Part shown: positions 15,427 to 17,069 of the stretch, in pieces | Layout: each line of letters opens with the position of its first letter | Position numbering within the stretch: the stretch's first letter is position 1 | Assembly (NCBI GenBank): GCA_043719385.1 | Contig: JAYSTY010000305.1 | Location: 1-17,069, forward strand | Direction: 5' to 3' | Origin: JAFDVL01 sp043719385 | Lineage (GTDB): Bacteria; Acidobacteriota; Blastocatellia; RBC074 | DNA: 17,069 bases | Notes under the pieces: model-generated | What the model was told of the DNA's origin: nothing | Databases searched by the model: none | What the model saw: the letters and a program-made list of their open reading frames with translations, nothing else | Position numbers and translations under genes: made by a program

Positions 15427-15503
15427 TTCGACAACCTGCAATTTCCCCGTTGTTGTGCCAGTTGCTTAATCTGTTCAGCAGCGACAAATTGCAGGTTGTC
15501 GAA
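15427..15503. repeat. 77-nt element with 18-bp perfect inverted repeats
   Basis: The left arm 15427-15444 (TTCGACAACCTGCAATTT) is the exact reverse complement of 15486-15503, with a 41-nt spacer. No T tract or flanking duplication is visible. A repeat of this length and perfection is not expected by chance in a region this size. It could be a small mobile-element remnant, a dispersed repeat or an RNA stem. Confidence 0.75.
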
Positions 15504-15788
15504 CTCGAATATTGCTACCCGTCCCCACAAGGTAGCAAACTGCCAATTCAAACAAGTAGGAGATCGCTATTCCTACCTCAAACCACGTTACGATATAATG
15601 CAAAGCGCAGGCCACAAATATTTTGCTCCTTTCCTCTTCTTCTCTCCCTATAAGTTGTATGCAATAAATGCAACTCAGTGAAAAATCGAACATTCCGCTG
15701 GCTGGCTGCGTATTTGCAGTACACCTTATATCCACATGAATAGAAATGCTCGAAAAGTTACGGCATACCGCTTGCCCTATGATCAAGT

Positions 15789-15804
15789 ACTGGCATCTGC
15801 CAGT
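15789..15804 (+). promoter_or_regulatory. Candidate operator palindrome upstream of the lmo0937-type gene
   Basis: ACTGGCA-TC-TGCCAGT is a perfect 7-bp dyad with a 2-nt centre, 47 nt upstream of the ATG at 15852. A 2-nt loop is too tight for a stable RNA hairpin, so a dimeric DNA-binding protein is the more natural reading. No -10/-35 pair was assigned with confidence. Confidence 0.4.
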
Positions 15805-15851
15805 TAGAAATGATTAGAAGTGAATGGTTATAAACAAAAGGAGAAACGTTT

Positions 15852-16001
15852 ATGTTGTGGACAATTTTTGCGATTATTCTGGTTCTTTGGCTGCTGGGTT
15901 TGGTCGGTTCTGTCGGTGGTAGCCTGATTCATTTGTTACTGGTTGTAGCAGCCGTTGTATTACTGATTCAGCTTTTCACGGGACGCCGCCCGATTGGCTA
16001 A
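15852..16001 (+). CDS. lmo0937 family (DUF5670-like) small membrane protein
   Basis: This 49-residue, almost entirely hydrophobic protein begins MLWTIFAIILVLWLLG and continues with two membrane segments (about 3-20 and 24-42) and a basic end, GRRPIG. Sequence and length match the lmo0937 family of very small membrane proteins found across many phyla, often beside GlsB/YmgE-like and YqjD-like genes. Its function is not established. AAGGAG lies about 9 nt before the ATG. It stands alone in orientation, divergent from the YqjD-like operon and upstream of a broken GlsB-type gene. Confidence 0.88.
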   Translation: MLWTIFAIILVLWLLGLVGSVGGSLIHLLLVVAAVVLLIQLFTGRRPIG

Positions 16002-16043
16002 ACTTTAACGCATTGGTTTAGTGAACAAACTAAAGTGAGAAAC

Positions 16044-16074
16044 CAGGCGGTTAAAAGCAGAACGCTTCCGCCTG
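16044..16074 (+). other. Bulged hairpin downstream of the lmo0937-type gene
   Basis: CAGGCGG (16044-16050) pairs with CCGCCTG (16068-16074), and inside it AAGC pairs with GCTT around an AGAAC loop, leaving a 4-nt bulge. No T tract follows, so it is not a standard terminator. It begins 42 nt after the stop codon and may be an mRNA 3'-end structure or part of a non-coding RNA. Confidence 0.4.
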
Positions 16075-16191
16075 TAAAGCGAACGGACAAACGTAGAAAG
16101 CGAACAGATCTACTATAAATAAAAACGCTGCCCAATGGTGGTTGGTTGCCTGACATTAATATTTGAAGCACACGAATAATAGTTGGTCAAG

Positions 16192-16238
16192 AGGGATAAG
16201 CAGCGAGCCGGAAAGCAACGTCTGCTTGTCCCTTTTTC
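16192..16238 (+). terminator. Rho-independent terminator upstream of the GlsB-type gene
   Basis: AGGGATAAGCAG (16192-16203) and CTGCTTGTCCCT (16222-16233) form a 12-bp stem with one G-U pair and an 18-nt loop, running directly into TTTTTC. It ends a plus-strand transcript that starts upstream, either the lmo0937-type mRNA or a small RNA in the 16002-16190 stretch. It separates that transcript from the GlsB-type gene. Confidence 0.75.
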
Positions 16239-16276
16239 TTACGCCACAATGACCTTTATTGTGCCGCTAGAGAAAT

Positions 16277-16283
16277 AAGGAGG
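16277..16283 (+). promoter_or_regulatory. Strong ribosome binding site of the broken GlsB-type gene
   Basis: AAGGAGG lies 6 nt before the ATG at 16290, an ideal arrangement. It shows that translation of the ancestral gene began here and not at the TTG at 16324, which has no such site. This is the basis for calling the gene frameshifted. Confidence 0.75.
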
Positions 16284-16289
16284 AAGGTT

Positions 16290-16542
16290 ATGCCGGTAGT
16301 CGGATTACTGGTTTTATTACTGGTTGCTGGCAATTGCCGGGTTTAGTCGGGGTGGGTTTCTGATTTCTATCGCGATTGGATTTATCGGAGCGATGATCGG
16401 TGACTGGCTGGCGCATTCATTAGGCTGGCCTGAGCTTTTCCCCTTCCGCATCGGCGGACAATCATTTCCCATTATCTGGTCAATTATTGGTTCCGCCTTA
16501 TTTGTCGCGATAATCAGTTTATTGACGCGCCGCAATGTCTGA
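16290..16542 (+). pseudogene. Frameshifted GlsB/transglycosylase-associated-type stress membrane protein
   Basis: From the ATG with a strong ribosome binding site the frame encodes MPVVGLLVLLLVAGNCRV and stops at 16344-16346. The rest of the protein continues in the +1 frame from about 16324: LAIAGFSRGGFLISIAIG, then PELFPFRIGGQSFP, then a final membrane segment and LLTRRNV, ending at 16542. Together they make a three-membrane-segment protein of the GlsB/YeaQ/YmgE-like group. From memory of the family, intact members carry a short Gly/Gln-containing stretch between the first helix and the GFSRGG motif that is missing here. A small deletion between two GGCA copies could therefore explain the break. 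The alternatives are a one-base error in the read, a programmed +1 shift, or initiation at the TTG at 16324 giving a 72-residue shortened protein. Function in the family (envelope/acid stress) is poorly defined. Confidence 0.7.
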
Positions 16543-16600
16543 GCTTTTCAGCCATCAGGGAGATAATAGATCACAAACTGACTATTGGCCTGAAGCGGCG

Positions 16601-16855
16601 CTATTGCCTGTTCGCCATCAATTCTGCGCGTAATTCAGATTCTCGTGTTCTGCCATTTTGGAGCAGAGTTTTATGGGCAGCGAGAGAATGTTCTGCTCGT
16701 GCCAATTCCTCACGCAGCGATCTGATCACAACTCGAAGTTGTAAATTGTCACGTGACAATTGTGCGGTGGGAAGAAGTATTAAGTTATTAATTTCTGGTC
16801 TTTCTTCAGATTCCACAATGGTGGGATCGTTAATAAGCTGAAGAGCCGTGTTCAT
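16601..16855 (-). CDS. Small coiled-coil protein of unknown function
   Basis: This 84-residue soluble protein has no membrane segment. A loosely structured N-terminus (1-35) is followed by a heptad-like charged helix (about 38-84, with LRVVIRSLREELARAEHSLAAHK). I do not recognise a family. The ATG at 16855 is chosen because GAGGAG lies 7 nt upstream; an upstream in-frame start at 16885 would add ten residues but lose that site. It is convergent with the GlsB-type gene, with 58 nt between them. Being beside stress-protein genes suggests, weakly, a stress-related role. Confidence 0.65.
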   Translation of the reverse strand: MNTALQLINDPTIVESEERPEINNLILLPTAQLSRDNLQLRVVIRSLREELARAEHSLAAHKTLLQNGRTRESELRAELMANRQ

Positions 16856-16999
16856 GATTTTACTCCTCGGACAACAGACAGACACATTTTAAGTTTGCTG
16901 TCTATTACCTATATGTTCAGGCGTCGCTACAGCCAGCAACGCCTCTACTTCAACAAAATAAATTTAAGTAAGCTATAGCTTTCAAGAAAAAGAATTTCC

Positions 17000-17069
17000 G
17001 TGGCAATAGTAGCGCAACCAGCCATGGTTGCATCGCTGGAAGGCGAACCTCTTCGGATGAAAGAGATTA
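17000..17069 (+). CDS. Possible 5' end of a gene running off the window
   Basis: A plus-strand frame open from 16978 to the right edge has a GTG at 17000 and an in-frame ATG at 17024, encoding MVASLEGEPLRMKEI to the edge. Composition looks coding, but only 23 codons are visible, the upstream purine-rich AAGAAAAAGAA is a poor ribosome binding site, and the same DNA contains a hairpin (17014-17031). I do not recognise the product. Confidence 0.25.
   Translation, partial: MAIVAQPAMVASLEGEPLRMKEI

Larger units (their letters stand above)
15247..15851. other. Divergent gene-poor region between stress operon and lmo0937-type gene
   Basis: These 605 nt separate two divergent transcription units and hold no frame I can defend as a gene. 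They contain three dyads: an 8-bp dyad in the operon leader (15293-15325), an 18-bp inverted repeat (15427-15503), and a 16-nt near-palindrome (15789-15804) upstream of the small membrane gene. Open frames of 65 and 103 codons occur on the minus strand but lack ribosome binding sites and protein-family features. Confidence 0.6.

Noticed and set aside
15354..15551. 65-codon minus-strand frame with a TTG start
   Set aside because: The sequence is somewhat protein-like, but there is no ribosome binding site, the start is TTG, and both arms of the 18-bp inverted repeat fall inside it in different frames. A decayed gene remains possible but is unsupported.
15668..15745. 25-codon plus-strand frame starting MQLSEKSN
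   Set aside because: No ribosome binding site and no feature beyond length-by-chance.
15475..15786. 103-codon minus-strand frame
   Set aside because: Cys/Ile/Tyr-rich, no ribosome binding site, no family resemblance, and it crosses an arm of the inverted repeat.

Overview
The window looks like chromosomal DNA of a Gram-negative, non-enteric bacterium of roughly balanced base composition. A Blastocatellia-like member of the Acidobacteriota is my best guess. It rests on the combination of a PilT-type ATPase, a secreted Asp-box (VPS10/BNR-like) propeller protein, stacked hybrid histidine kinases with an NtrC-type regulator, and YqjD/YqjE/DUF3618/lmo0937-type stress membrane proteins. No 16S rRNA or other marker gene is present to confirm this. 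I see no rRNA, tRNA, CRISPR array or intact insertion sequence.

Layout. (1) 31-1155 (-): a PilT/PilU retraction ATPase, divergent from (2) 1434-3749 (+): a secreted 771-residue Asp-box repeat protein. (3) 3783-3819: a 17-bp perfect hairpin terminator between convergent genes. (4) 3839-12962 (-): a 9-kb signalling block read right to left. It holds a membrane hybrid kinase (8TM-PAS-GAF-HisKA-HATPase-REC), a REC-PAS-HisKA-HATPase-REC kinase, a PAS-PAS-HisKA-HATPase-REC kinase, and a REC-AAA+-Fis sigma-54 activator. The last three are separated by 37 and 67 nt and are probably co-transcribed. The first is set off by 257 nt containing a hairpin. (5) 12963-13425: a gene-poor gap with a 112-nt long-armed inverted repeat. 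(6) 13426-15246 (-): a four-gene operon of small membrane or amphipathic proteins (YqjD-like, YqjE/holin-X-like, DUF3618, DUF883-like). (7) 15247-15851: a gene-poor gap with an 18-bp perfect inverted repeat. (8) 15852-16542 (+): a 49-residue lmo0937-type membrane protein and a GlsB/transglycosylase-associated-type gene broken by a frameshift, separated by a structured non-coding stretch ending in a terminator. (9) 16601-16855 (-): a small coiled-coil protein, followed by a possible gene start running off the right edge.

How it may work together. The three kinases share a nearly interchangeable catalytic core and terminal receiver but have different sensory front ends. None carries an HPt domain, and one stand-alone NtrC-type regulator sits at the end of the run. 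This suggests several inputs converging on one sigma-54-dependent output. The right-hand third is an envelope/general-stress cluster of the kind often carried as a unit by soil bacteria. Whether the signalling block controls the pilus, the propeller protein or the stress cluster cannot be read from sequence. The main oddities are the kinase amplification, the two unexplained inverted-repeat elements, the broken GlsB-type gene and the structured RNA-like stretch between 16002 and 16289.
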